Shown here one piece after another: positions 9,232-16,906 of a stretch of 44,010 nucleotides of DNA; within the stretch, counting starts at the first letter, position 1; each line of letters opens with the position of its first letter. Source of the stretch: Synergistaceae bacterium (GTDB lineage: Bacteria; Synergistota; Synergistia; Synergistales; Aminobacteriaceae); the NCBI GenBank assembly GCA_017446055.1, contig JAFSRQ010000117.1, forward strand, positions 1 through 44,010. The letters are read 5' to 3'. Under the pieces are notes generated by a model, which worked only from the letters and a program-made list of their open reading frames with translations, was not told the DNA's origin and did not search any database. A program made the translations under genes and the position numbers.

Positions 9232-10539
9232 ATGGGACATCAGAAAAATTTTACCAGAATCATTGCTGCCATATTCCAGGCGGTAATTGACGCTATAATC
9301 TTCCGATTGAGTTTCTGGCTCACAGTTTCTTTCTTCATGGCTGGGAGAATAACCAGAACCCTCACGCCGGAAGCCAGTACATTTTTCACAGGCACTATGC
9401 TTGCTGTCTTCTACTTCAACTCGCTGTACTCCTTCAAGACTTGGCTTTTGTGGGACGAGATGAAAGCGGTTCTGAAATCCTCATTCCTGATTCTTCTGGT
9501 TGTAGTACTCTTCCTTTACTCACAGAAATTCGAGATTTCACGCTTCATGCTTTCGGCCGGGATAATAATCTTCATCCCCTTGTGCATAACATCACGCTAC
9601 ATCTTCAGGAGGGCGGCATTTGCTCTCGGCATTCTGTCAACAAACATAATCATACTCGGCGCGGGAAGGACGGGTGAAATTTTCGCGGAGAAGATAACCG
9701 ACAACCCTTTCACGCTCGGCCATGTCTCCGGCTTTCTTGACGATGACGAATCGAAGCAGGGACTCACAGTCGCGGGCTTCAAGGTTCGGGGTACGCTCGA
9801 AGATTTCCCGGTGATTTGCGCCAAAGAGAGAATAGACGAGGCAGCAGTGGCAATATCGACTGCATCAAGGAGCCTCCTGACGCACATACTTGACATCGTG
9901 GAGTTCCACGTGAGACAGGTACACTACATCCCAGATATGTACATGCTCACAACGTTCTCGTCATCAATCAGGGACGTTGACGGAATGCCGGTAATCTCAG
10001 CGTCCCAAGGACTCCTGAATCCAGTGAACAGGGCGGTGAAGTCTTTTGCCGATTACACCGGGGCACTGGCGGCTCTGGTCATATTGTCGCCCGTGATGGT
10101 ATATTCAGCCCTCAAGGTCAGGAAGAAATACGGCGGGCAGATATTCTCACGTCAGAAACGCTCAGGGCTTGACGGACATGTGTTCAGCCTCTGCAAGTTC
10201 AGGACATCAGGACGTGGGAAGACTGGCAGGAGATTCAGACGGTCATACATTGACGAGTTCCCCCAGCTGTTTAACGTTCTGAGGGGTGAAATGTCCATTG
10301 TAGGACCCAAGGCTCTCACGCCTGAGGATATGCTTCATGTTTACGGGGAAGATACAGCGCAGAAAATTTCGGCGGTGAAGCCTGGCATAACTGGTTTCTG
10401 GCAGATAAGCCTGCGCGAGAACGACAAGAGAATATGCGGTGAAATGAACCTGTACTACATCCGCAACTGGTCATTGTGGCTTGACCTAGTGATACTCATC
10501 AAGACAATCTTCATCATACTGTTCAGATCGAGGCAATAA
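9232..10539 (+). CDS. Polyprenyl glycosylphosphotransferase (undecaprenyl-phosphate sugar transferase, WbaP/WcaJ-like)
   Basis: 435 aa. Family members move a sugar-1-phosphate from a nucleotide sugar onto undecaprenyl phosphate, starting capsule, O-antigen or exopolysaccharide units at the inner membrane. The N-terminal third has four or five membrane segments. A nucleotide-binding-like domain follows (IIILGAGRTGEIFAEKI, about 140-157), then the catalytic domain with its membrane helix (about 280), the KFR motif and the Asp-Glu dyad in YIDEFPQLFNVLRGEMSIVG (about 340). The stretch between KFRTS and the dyad is only about 15 residues, roughly 20-30 shorter than usual. The start is uncertain because the ATG has only a distant GAAAGG. 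It probably works with the rhamnose genes and flippase elsewhere in the window (inference). Confidence 0.9.
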   Translation: MGHQKNFTRIIAAIFQAVIDAIIFRLSFWLTVSFFMAGRITRTLTPEASTFFTGTMLAVFYFNSLYSFKTWLLWDEMKAVLKSSFLILLVVVLFLYSQKFEISRFMLSAGIIIFIPLCITSRYIFRRAAFALGILSTNIIILGAGRTGEIFAEKITDNPFTLGHVSGFLDDDESKQGLTVAGFKVRGTLEDFPVICAKERIDEAAVAISTASRSLLTHILDIVEFHVRQVHYIPDMYMLTTFSSSIRDVDGMPVISASQGLLNPVNRAVKSFADYTGALAALVILSPVMVYSALKVRKKYGGQIFSRQKRSGLDGHVFSLCKFRTSGRGKTGRRFRRSYIDEFPQLFNVLRGEMSIVGPKALTPEDMLHVYGEDTAQKISAVKPGITGFWQISLRENDKRICGEMNLYYIRNWSLWLDLVILIKTIFIILFRSRQ

Positions 10540-10572
10540 AAAAAAAACTCCCCCCGTCAAATCTGGGAGGAG
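10540..10572 (-). terminator. Rho-independent terminator after the Lys-tail secreted gene
   Basis: On the minus strand CTCCTCCC and GGGGGGAG form an 8-bp stem (one wobble pair) followed by nine or more T. The same DNA lies right behind the stop of the convergent sugar transferase gene but lacks a T-run in that direction. Confidence 0.8.
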
Positions 10573-10596
10573 CTATGACTTTCCTTCAGCGTTAAA

Positions 10597-11178
10597 CTAG
10601 CTGCTCTTCTTCGCGCGGACGACCCTTTTCGCCGGGACTGTGCTGGATGATTTCTTTGTGGTTGTGGCTTTCTTTGCGGGGGCTGCTTTCTGCTCTGTCG
10701 CTGCAACTTTGCCGACTGCGTACTGAGCGGCCTTAGCGGGGGTTGAGCCTGCAACTGCTGAGAGGGCGATCCAGTCTTTCTTTGCTGACTCGGAGCTGTC
10801 ATCGTATACAGTGCCGTGAATCTCATTGCCGAGCATGTCATAGTGGCGGACGTAGGTCTGGGCGAACTGCTTTCCGTCCGGGGTGTACTCGTAGCCGTAT
10901 TCAGTGAAGTAGAGGCTTCCGGCTTTCTCAGGGGAGAGGCCGAACTTTGACATAAGAAGCTCTATTGTGTCATTCTTCATTGTCGCGTTCGTGTAGTATT
11001 TGCGTGAGACCGCGAAGGGTACTCCGTTTGCGTCCTTGCCGTAATCGAGGATGTACCACGTCATTTTGTTTTTGTCCTGTCCGAGAGCCTTCTGTTTCGC
11101 GGCATCCCATGCGAATGAGGGAACAGCCATAACGGCGACGAGTCCGATGATTAACGCGCATACTGCAAATTTCTTCAT
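10597..11178 (-). CDS. Secreted protein with a Lys/Ala/Pro-rich basic tail
   Basis: 193 aa from the ATG at 11176-11178. A GTG four codons earlier sits only two bases after GAAAGG, so the ATG is preferred, although its spacing is long. A signal peptide (MKKFAVCALIIGLVAVMAVP, ending SFA) precedes a folded domain of about 120 residues rich in Tyr (YILDYGKDANGVPFAVSRKY). About 45 residues of histone-H1-like sequence follow (ATEQKAAPAKKATTTKKSSS), ending RAKKSS. I do not recognise the domain. The basic tail could bind acidic polymers such as cell wall, exopolysaccharide or nucleic acid, which is speculation. Gene and terminator form a single unit. Confidence 0.85.
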   Translation of the reverse strand: MKKFAVCALIIGLVAVMAVPSFAWDAAKQKALGQDKNKMTWYILDYGKDANGVPFAVSRKYYTNATMKNDTIELLMSKFGLSPEKAGSLYFTEYGYEYTPDGKQFAQTYVRHYDMLGNEIHGTVYDDSSESAKKDWIALSAVAGSTPAKAAQYAVGKVAATEQKAAPAKKATTTKKSSSTVPAKRVVRAKKSS

Positions 11179-11245
11179 GATGTTACGCACAGCCTTTCGT
11201 GTGAAATTATGACGGTTATTGTAGCACAGAAAAGTTTTTATGCTG

Positions 11246-11272
11246 TTGCGGATTTCTCAGTGCGTGTACAAT
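11246..11272 (+). promoter_or_regulatory. Possible promoter for the secreted paralogue pair
   Basis: TTGCGG (11246-11251) and TACAAT (11267-11272) are separated by 15 bp, upstream of the gene at 11314. Spacing and -35 are imperfect, so this is a weak call. Confidence 0.3.
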
Positions 11273-11313
11273 AATCACATTCAGGAAATCAACAGGAGGA
11301 TGAAATATTCAGC

Positions 11314-11913
11314 ATGAGGAAAATCTTTTGTGTGTTGCTTCTGGTTACGGCGTTATGTGTGTCTTGTTCGGCGGAAGAAATCAGCGGGGACGTGAAGCAT
11401 GACCCTTCCGGGAATATCATCGACATGAAGAGTCCTGAGAGCCTGCGAATAATCTACCTGGGCACATTCCGCCCGGAGGAGAAAGAAGTATCCCCGGATG
11501 AGATTGCTGACGACGGGATATTCTCGGTCTTCATGGTAAAGTCGGACAAGGACACTCCGCTTCAGCTCGATGTGAGGGACGGCTACGACACCCGTACCAA
11601 CAAATTCAGCTGGAGGAACAATGCGCCGTGGGGATATATCGCCGACATAGACACTAACGGCAACCCACGCGACATTCTCGCAACTTTCTGGGTTCGCGTA
11701 ACATTCTGGCACAACCTTCCCTTCAAGTACGGCAGATACCCGGTAATAGCCCGGATCGGCTTCCTCATCAACGGCAGTGAGCTTACGTACAAGAGGATAC
11801 GCCCGAAATCGTGGGAGGACTGGAAGAAGATTGAGCCGAGAATCCTTGAGCTTGAAGAGAACGAGAAGGAATGCGACTTCACTCTTGATGAGCTGTCAAA
11901 TGAGGGGAAATGA
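11314..11913 (+). CDS. Secreted protein of unknown function, paralogue A of a tandem pair
   Basis: 199 aa with an N-terminal signal sequence (MRKIFCVLLLVTALCVSC, then SAEE). The Cys before SAEE could be a lipidation site, but the lipobox is not canonical. The mature protein shares an ordered set of motifs with the next gene: LGTFR, DGIFSVFMVKSDKDTPLQLD, TNKFS, WGYIADI, TNGN, FWVR, LPFKYG, RIGFLING and KRIRPKSWEDW. I do not recognise the family. AGGAGG lies 14 bases before the ATG, a long spacing. It is three bases upstream of its paralogue and surely co-transcribed with it. The conserved Trp/Tyr-rich core suggests a small beta-fold (inference). Confidence 0.85.
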   Translation: MRKIFCVLLLVTALCVSCSAEEISGDVKHDPSGNIIDMKSPESLRIIYLGTFRPEEKEVSPDEIADDGIFSVFMVKSDKDTPLQLDVRDGYDTRTNKFSWRNNAPWGYIADIDTNGNPRDILATFWVRVTFWHNLPFKYGRYPVIARIGFLINGSELTYKRIRPKSWEDWKKIEPRILELEENEKECDFTLDELSNEGK

Positions 11914-11916
11914 CAC

Positions 11917-12558
11917 ATGAGAAAACTTCTTGCGGCTCTGGCGATACTGGGAGGGCTGGCGGTCTCAGCATATGCCAGCGAGGGAATAAGCGTTGACGTA
12001 CCCACGCCGGGAATCTCGGAGTACATCATACAGCGCGACATGGGCAGCTCGATAGGCTTCCGTACGGATGACGGATTGACGGTGCTTTATCTTGGGACGT
12101 TCAGGGCAAAGCAGCCGGAGCCATCCCCTGAATCCCCTGACGCTGAAGTGAAGCCTGACGAAGGGATATTCAGCGTTTTCATGGTGAGGTCAGACAGGGA
12201 TACCGCGCTGAAACTCGATGTGCTTGAAGGAGTCGATGCCCACACAAACAAGTTCAGCTACAGGAGCGGGGACTGGGGATATATTTCCGACATCATGACG
12301 AACGGAAACTCACGGAACATTTCGGCGGGCTTCTGGGTTCGCGCAACATTATGGCATGTTCTCCCGTTCAAGTACGGCGACCGTCCGCTGATTTCGCGCA
12401 TAGGCTTCGTGATTAACGGCTACAGCATAAACCTCAAGCGCATAAGGCCGGCTTCCTGGGGGGACTGGGTATATGTTGAGCGGGAATACGCAGTGCCTCT
12501 TGAGGAGGACAGGAAGAGGATTGAGTTCGAGGTGTTCGACGTGAGGCCGGAAAAATGA
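11917..12558 (+). CDS. Secreted protein of unknown function, paralogue B of a tandem pair
   Basis: 213 aa. A signal peptide (MRKLLAALAILGGLAVSAYA) is followed by a region of about 55 residues not shared with paralogue A, including a Pro/Glu-rich stretch (KQPEPSPESPDAEVKPDEG). The shared core then follows: GIFSVFMVRSDRDTALKLD, TNKFS, WGYISDIMTNGN, FWVRATLWH, LPFKYGDRP, RIGFVING and KRIRPASWGDW. GAGGGG lies before the ATG within the end of the upstream gene, so translation of the two is probably coupled. Function unknown. The pair probably arose by tandem duplication and has since diverged. Confidence 0.85.
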   Translation: MRKLLAALAILGGLAVSAYASEGISVDVPTPGISEYIIQRDMGSSIGFRTDDGLTVLYLGTFRAKQPEPSPESPDAEVKPDEGIFSVFMVRSDRDTALKLDVLEGVDAHTNKFSYRSGDWGYISDIMTNGNSRNISAGFWVRATLWHVLPFKYGDRPLISRIGFVINGYSINLKRIRPASWGDWVYVEREYAVPLEEDRKRIEFEVFDVRPEK

Positions 12559-12565
12559 GGGGGCG

Positions 12566-13363
12566 TGTGAAATTTACGGGCGCAGGATAGAGCTTTTCCT
12601 CGTGAACGGGACTCCTGACAGCATAATCACAGCAAGCCTCTCGAACTGGAACGGTGAAGCGGGGAAATCCAGAGTTACGCCCGTGATGACCTGAGCAAGG
12701 CCGGAGTGTATTTCCTCTTCTGCAATGATGACGGCAGCAACTCAGTGTACATCGGCGAGTCAGAAGACATGCTTGAACGACTCCGTCAGCACCTGAAAGA
12801 GTATCAGATCGGCAGTGAAAATTTCTGCTGGAACACCGTTGTAGCTTTTACAGGCCAGTATCTCAGCAAGGCGTTAATCCGTTACCTTGAGGGAATGCGG
12901 AAGGTACAAAGTCCTCATGAAGAATACATACGGCAGGACGGTCTTTAAGGAGTCGGAAAAAGCTGTGAGGGTCGAGTTCATGGACAACGTAAGGCTGATT
13001 ATCGCCACACTGAGCTATAACGTGTTCGCGCCCTTGCAGACAGAGACGGAGAAGAGGCAGTATTTCTTCTGCCGCATGAAAAGTTCCGGGGCTGACGCAA
13101 AAGGCTTCGTGAGTCCGGGAGGCTTCACGGTGCTGAAAGGGTCAAGGCTGTCTGATTATGTCGGTCAGTCTATGATTGACGGAAAGCACACAAGCTACTA
13201 CAGGCTGAGAGTTCAGCTTGAGGATGACGGGACTGTTTCAGGGAAAAGATTTTGCCGGGACTACGAGTTCAGGTCGCCTTCTGCGGTAGTGCGTGGGCAT
13301 TCGTCAAACGGAAATGCTGACTGGAAGACTGAAGACGGCGTGAGGCTCAAGGATATTCGGTGA
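12566..13363 (+). pseudogene. Broken GIY-YIG nuclease family gene with a C-terminal DUF4357-like part
   Basis: Pieces of one protein lie in three frame segments. 12584-12680 encodes RIELFLVNGTPDSIITASLS and NWNGEAGKSRVTP with no start codon in its frame. 12685-12948 encodes DDLSKAGVYFLF, then SVYIGESEDMLERLRQHLKE, the GIY-YIG core with GVY and YIG motifs. From about 12893 the frame changes again and runs to 13363 (CGRYKVLMKNTYGRTVFKES, then FYKL-free C-terminal sequence containing SSGADAKG). Compared with the usual RYLENRF...R.GRY join, about six to eight residues are missing at the second break. Intact relatives are single-domain or restriction-associated nucleases of uncertain role. With no start and two frameshifts, this copy is almost certainly dead. 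Confidence 0.8.
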
Positions 13364-13369
13364 GTTATG

Positions 13370-13399
13370 ACCCTGCTTCGGATTCATTCGGGGCGGGGT
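13370..13399. terminator. Imperfect inverted repeat, possible bidirectional terminator
   Basis: ACCCTGCTTCGG (13370-13381) and CGGGGCGGGGT (13389-13399) can pair imperfectly between convergent genes. There is no T-run on either side, so termination is only possible. Confidence 0.25.
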
Positions 13400-13400
13400 A

Positions 13401-14024
13401 TCAGTCCCACAAGTCATGAAAGTATCTCACGAACAGAGTGAACGCCTCATCCTTGCAATTCCCGCGGTAGTCGGCAATCTTCCTGTCCTCGTCAAAATAT
13501 TTGTCGCACATCTCTCTGTACTCTGGAAGCTCGTTTGCAAAGTGTACTCTGAGGCCATGTCTCTTTTCGGCTTCATCTTTCTCCGCGTCAGTCAATAATT
13601 TCTCACCGAGCAGGCCGTATTTCTCTGTGAACTCTGCCTGTATTCTGTCATACTCTGCCTCGTACGGGTTGCGCCTTGTGCAGGTGTCCTCTGAAGCTTC
13701 ACGGAACAAGAATATCATGCGGTCAAGTATCTTTGTCCATTTCTCGTGGCATGTCTCTTCCGTAGTTCCATCTGTAACAGGGCTTCCGTGCCTAGTGTCC
13801 CGGTACTCCTCAAGCATACGCGGCATCACGTCAAGAAACCAAGCGTCTATGTTCCACAAGTCCCGGCAACAGTAACCGAACCTTGCCCGCTGGTATGTGC
13901 ATCTCACGTCCTCCCAGAGCTGCCGGATTACCCCCAGAATATTGCCGCTCCTCCAAGCGTAACGGTAATTCTCACTATCGAACGGTCTCCATATGCCCCA
14001 CATTCTCACTTTATCGCCTGCCAT
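13401..14024 (-). CDS. Hypothetical protein rich in Trp, Tyr and charged residues
   Basis: 207 aa, cytoplasmic, with no signal peptide or membrane segment. It contains FGYCCRDLWNIDAWFLDVMP (about 50-69) and WTKILDRMIFLFREASED (about 95-112). These resemble hypothetical proteins often carried by phages and mobile regions of Firmicutes and other gut bacteria (from memory, uncertain). The second half is charged and helical. Its ATG lies inside the last codons of coaD (14-base overlap), so it is probably translated by coupling. The RBS is weak (GAGAG). Function unknown. Confidence 0.7.
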   Translation of the reverse strand: MAGDKVRMWGIWRPFDSENYRYAWRSGNILGVIRQLWEDVRCTYQRARFGYCCRDLWNIDAWFLDVMPRMLEEYRDTRHGSPVTDGTTEETCHEKWTKILDRMIFLFREASEDTCTRRNPYEAEYDRIQAEFTEKYGLLGEKLLTDAEKDEAEKRHGLRVHFANELPEYREMCDKYFDEDRKIADYRGNCKDEAFTLFVRYFHDLWD

Positions 14025-14499
14025 CGTAACGCTCTCTCAGCCTCTCATACACCCCACGCGGCACGACATCTCTCACAGTCCCGCCAAAGTGGAATATTTC
14101 CCTCACGCTTGAGCTGGACACGTAGGAATATTTCGGGTCAGTAACGATGAAGAACGTCTCAATTTCAGGCGCAAGCTGGCGATTCATCAATGCCATCTGG
14201 AACTCGTACTCGAAATCCGACATTGCCCGGAGTCCTCTCACAATCACTCCGGCTTTCTTCTGCCTCACATAGTCCACAAGGAGACCGTTGAAGCTGTCGA
14301 CCGTGATATTCCCCACATGGCCGAGAGCCTCACGAGCCATAACACAGCGTTCCTCGACAGTGAAGGCTGAAGTCTTGCGCTCATTCACGAGGACGCTCAC
14401 GATGACTTCGTCGAACACAGCCGCGGCACGTTCAGCGATGTAGATATGGCCGTTGGTGATCGGGTCAAACGAGCCGGGATATACAGCGGTAACTTTCAC
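14011..14499 (-). CDS. coaD: Phosphopantetheine adenylyltransferase
   Basis: 162 aa, the normal family length. It transfers AMP from ATP to 4'-phosphopantetheine, the penultimate step of coenzyme A synthesis, in the cytoplasm. The nucleotidyltransferase signature is clear: YPGSFDPITNGH (residues 7-18, with the (T/N)xGH motif), RGLRAMSDFEYE (about 88-99) and YSYVSSSSVREI, the ISSTxxR-like motif near residue 124. The start is GTG (14497-14499), two bases after the stop of the upstream gene. It follows a secreted-protein gene and overlaps the next gene, forming one operon. Confidence 0.95.
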   Translation of the reverse strand: MKVTAVYPGSFDPITNGHIYIAERAAAVFDEVIVSVLVNERKTSAFTVEERCVMAREALGHVGNITVDSFNGLLVDYVRQKKAGVIVRGLRAMSDFEYEFQMALMNRQLAPEIETFFIVTDPKYSYVSSSSVREIFHFGGTVRDVVPRGVYERLRERYDGRR

Positions 14500-14501
14500 G
14501 G

Positions 14502-14963
14502 CTAATCCCTGTACAGGTGAAGGAATGAAGGATATGTGTACTTCACGTTAGTGCCAGAGGAATAAATCACGCGCCCGTTGTCCAGAGCCTTGCCCGCCTT
14601 GCCTAACGCAACCTTCGTGTGGAATGACACGCACCTTGCCTTGTAGCCTTCCAGGACGGTGAATATTGACCCCTTCGGAAGCTCATCTATGACCCAATAT
14701 TTCTCGTCCTGCCGGAAAGCTGCCCTGTGTTCCTTCTGGGAGTACCTGCCCTCCCTCTCCATCCATGAGGCATAGGGGGGAGTCGCGTCCATGCGAAGCT
14801 GAATGTTTGCGCGGGAAGCAAAGGGGTCATTAATCCTTCTGGTGCTCCAGTCTTCATAATCTTCATCAAAGTCGCCCTCGTATTCGTTGCCGTAAGCACA
14901 AACAGCACACAGCGAGAATGCCAGCGCAAGAATCACAATCGCATATTTCCGTGAAACACGCAC
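14502..14963 (-). CDS. Small secreted protein of unknown function
   Basis: 153 aa, starting at GTG 14961-14963 with GGAGG nine bases upstream. A signal peptide (about MRVSRKYAIVILALAFSLCA, then VCAYG) is followed by an acidic segment (EYEGDFDEDYEDW) and a domain of about 90 residues containing YWVIDELPKGSIFTVLEGYK and VIYSSGTNVKYTYPSF. Family not recognised. It lies directly before coaD and 49 bp after the MATE gene, in the same direction. A periplasmic or exported location is inferred from the signal peptide. Confidence 0.8.
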   Translation of the reverse strand: MRVSRKYAIVILALAFSLCAVCAYGNEYEGDFDEDYEDWSTRRINDPFASRANIQLRMDATPPYASWMEREGRYSQKEHRAAFRQDEKYWVIDELPKGSIFTVLEGYKARCVSFHTKVALGKAGKALDNGRVIYSSGTNVKYTYPSFLHLYRD

Positions 14964-15012
14964 AACTTACCGCCTCCATTGTTCTTGGGGAATGTGAACT
15001 TTATTTTACAGG

Positions 15013-16341
15013 TCAGACTTTGCTGTGTAAATATTTGGGACTGAATATGATTCTCCCGTACATTATGACCGTCTGCAACAGCGACAGCAGTTCGGCCATA
15101 GGCAACGCCCACACAACCCCGTACTCGCCCGCAAAGTAATTCATCACGAACATCAACGGCATGTACAGCACGCACTGACGGCAAACGCTTAAGATGAACG
15201 ACGCACGCCCAGCCCCCATAGCCTGCAAAGCGTTCACGAACACGAAGAACACCGCGAACAATATACTGCTCGACAGCTTCATTCTCAGGAACTGAACGGC
15301 ATACCCGAAGGCCTCCGGGTCATTCACGAACATAGCCACGATATTCCGCGAGAACACAAAGCACCCCGCCACCATCGCCAGAGTCAGTGCAACCGTGAAC
15401 TTCAGCGCGAACATCAGGAATGCCCGGTACCTGTCCCAGTCCTCCGCGCCAATGCTGAAGCCCAACAACGGCTGAATACCCTGCCCAGTACCCATAGCAA
15501 CAAGGCACGCTAGCTGCTCAATCCTCATGGCCACGCCCGCCGCCGCCACAGCCATATCACCGTAAGCGGACATCAGCGAGTTCATCACCATCTGCGAAAT
15601 GCTCATCAGCCACGGGTCAAGGCACGCAGGAATCCCAATCGCCAGGACTCCCGCCGCAATACCGCCATTAACCCGGAATTTTCTGGGGCTGACACTCAGC
15701 GAGGATTTCCCCAAGACGAAATAGCCCGCGTAATACATTGCTCCTATCACTATGCTGACGGACGTAGCTATTGCCGCGCCTGTTATCCCCCAGCCGAACC
15801 AGAGAATCATCACAGGGTCGAGAATGACGTTGAGCATGTTCCCGAAAATCTGCCCGGTCATGGCGGCTGAAGCGTGATTTTCCGCCCGCATTATTCCCCC
15901 GCTTGCCATGCTGAAGAGGATAAACGGTGTAGAGGCCACTACGATTGACAGGTAGCTATAGGCCAGCTTGAACGTCTCAGGGCTTGCACCGATTGCGCGT
16001 AATATCCTGTCGATGAAGAACATGAAGACGACAGCCACAGCAACGCCCGTGAGTATGCTTCCCCACACACAGAACGAAGCTATATTGTCGGCGCGTTCAG
16101 TCTGTCCTGCTCCGAGAGAGCGCGAGATGAAGGACATTCCTCCGGCCATGAAGATTATTCCGAGAGCGATTAGCACCATGAAGATTGGCGAGGCTAGGGA
16201 GACTGCCGCGAGCTGCAAGGGGTCTCCAGTCTGGCCGATGAAGAACGTATCAGCGAGGTTGTAGATCATGAGCATGATCTCGATGATGATTGCCGGGATT
16301 ATGTTGGAGACTGCCTGACGGGTTACGGATTGCTGGCGCAA
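15013..16341 (-). CDS. MATE family efflux transporter (second copy)
   Basis: 442 aa with about 12 membrane helices and MATE hallmarks: IEIMLMIYNLADTFFIGQTG near the N-terminus, and GTGQGIQPLLGFSIGAEDWD at the matching place of the second half. It is divergent from the copy at 7816-9159. The most likely start is TTG at 16339-16341 with AAAGGA about 11 bases upstream. No in-frame ATG or GTG lies between it and the first helix. It sits 34 bp behind rsmD in the same direction and may be co-transcribed. The substrate cannot be inferred. Confidence 0.9.
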   Translation of the reverse strand: MRQQSVTRQAVSNIIPAIIIEIMLMIYNLADTFFIGQTGDPLQLAAVSLASPIFMVLIALGIIFMAGGMSFISRSLGAGQTERADNIASFCVWGSILTGVAVAVVFMFFIDRILRAIGASPETFKLAYSYLSIVVASTPFILFSMASGGIMRAENHASAAMTGQIFGNMLNVILDPVMILWFGWGITGAAIATSVSIVIGAMYYAGYFVLGKSSLSVSPRKFRVNGGIAAGVLAIGIPACLDPWLMSISQMVMNSLMSAYGDMAVAAAGVAMRIEQLACLVAMGTGQGIQPLLGFSIGAEDWDRYRAFLMFALKFTVALTLAMVAGCFVFSRNIVAMFVNDPEAFGYAVQFLRMKLSSSILFAVFFVFVNALQAMGAGRASFILSVCRQCVLYMPLMFVMNYFAGEYGVVWALPMAELLSLLQTVIMYGRIIFSPKYLHSKV

Positions 16342-16375
16342 AATATCACTTGTCCTTTCGGGGGTAATGGGAGGA

Positions 16376-16906
16376 TTATAGCATTTGCAGGAACGTTAGG
16401 CAGGTCTCGCCGTATTCGCGTGTTGATGTTACTGTGAGATTGTGAGGGTTGACGGTGAGTGTTACGGGTTCTCGCGCTGAATGCTCAATCACCATGACAG
16501 TATCAGGCATGAACAGGGCATCCAGTCCGGGAATTGACGGGAGAGTCTCGCACCAGCCGGAATTGTATGGAGGGTCGGCGAATATGACGGTGAACTTCAT
16601 GCTGCGTTTGACGAGCCACGTTACCGCCCGCCTCACTTCCAGCGACAATATTATGTTGGCTGGTGTTGCTGGTGAGTCTATATCATCTGAGTTATTCATG
16701 ACATCAATCTTGCGCCGTATCTCGTCAGCACGACTCTTCACGCCCTCAACGAACACGCACCACCCTGCTCTCCGCTTCATGGCCTCAAGTCCGACTCTCC
16801 CTGTCCCGGCGAAAAGGTCAAGGAACATCCCCCCTTCAACCCTATCACCGAGTATGCTGAAGAGTGCCGACAATACCCGCCCGGAAGTAGGACGCACATC
16901 CTTCAT
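16376..16906 (-). CDS. rsmD: 16S rRNA (guanine966-N2)-methyltransferase RsmD
   Basis: 176 aa. RsmD methylates G966 of 16S rRNA in the small subunit using S-adenosylmethionine. Seen: RPTSGRVLSALFSILG at the N-terminus (matching RPTxDxVREALFNIL), the SAM motif LDLFAGTGRVGLEA (about 29-42) and the catalytic DPPY (about 110). The protein starts almost at RPT, so the 20 or so residues that usually precede it (MRIIGGxxKG) are missing. The ATG overlaps the TGA of trmB (ATGA), which fixes the start and suggests translational coupling. The missing N-terminus may be a genuine lineage feature or a start lost during evolution. Confidence 0.9.
   Translation of the reverse strand: MKDVRPTSGRVLSALFSILGDRVEGGMFLDLFAGTGRVGLEAMKRRAGWCVFVEGVKSRADEIRRKIDVMNNSDDIDSPATPANIILSLEVRRAVTWLVKRSMKFTVIFADPPYNSGWCETLPSIPGLDALFMPDTVMVIEHSAREPVTLTVNPHNLTVTSTREYGETCLTFLQML

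Noticed and set aside
11300-11317. Five-codon leader frame whose TGA overlaps the ATG of the gene at 11314
   Set aside because: The AGGAGG site abuts its ATG with no spacing, so efficient use is unlikely. It is probably chance.
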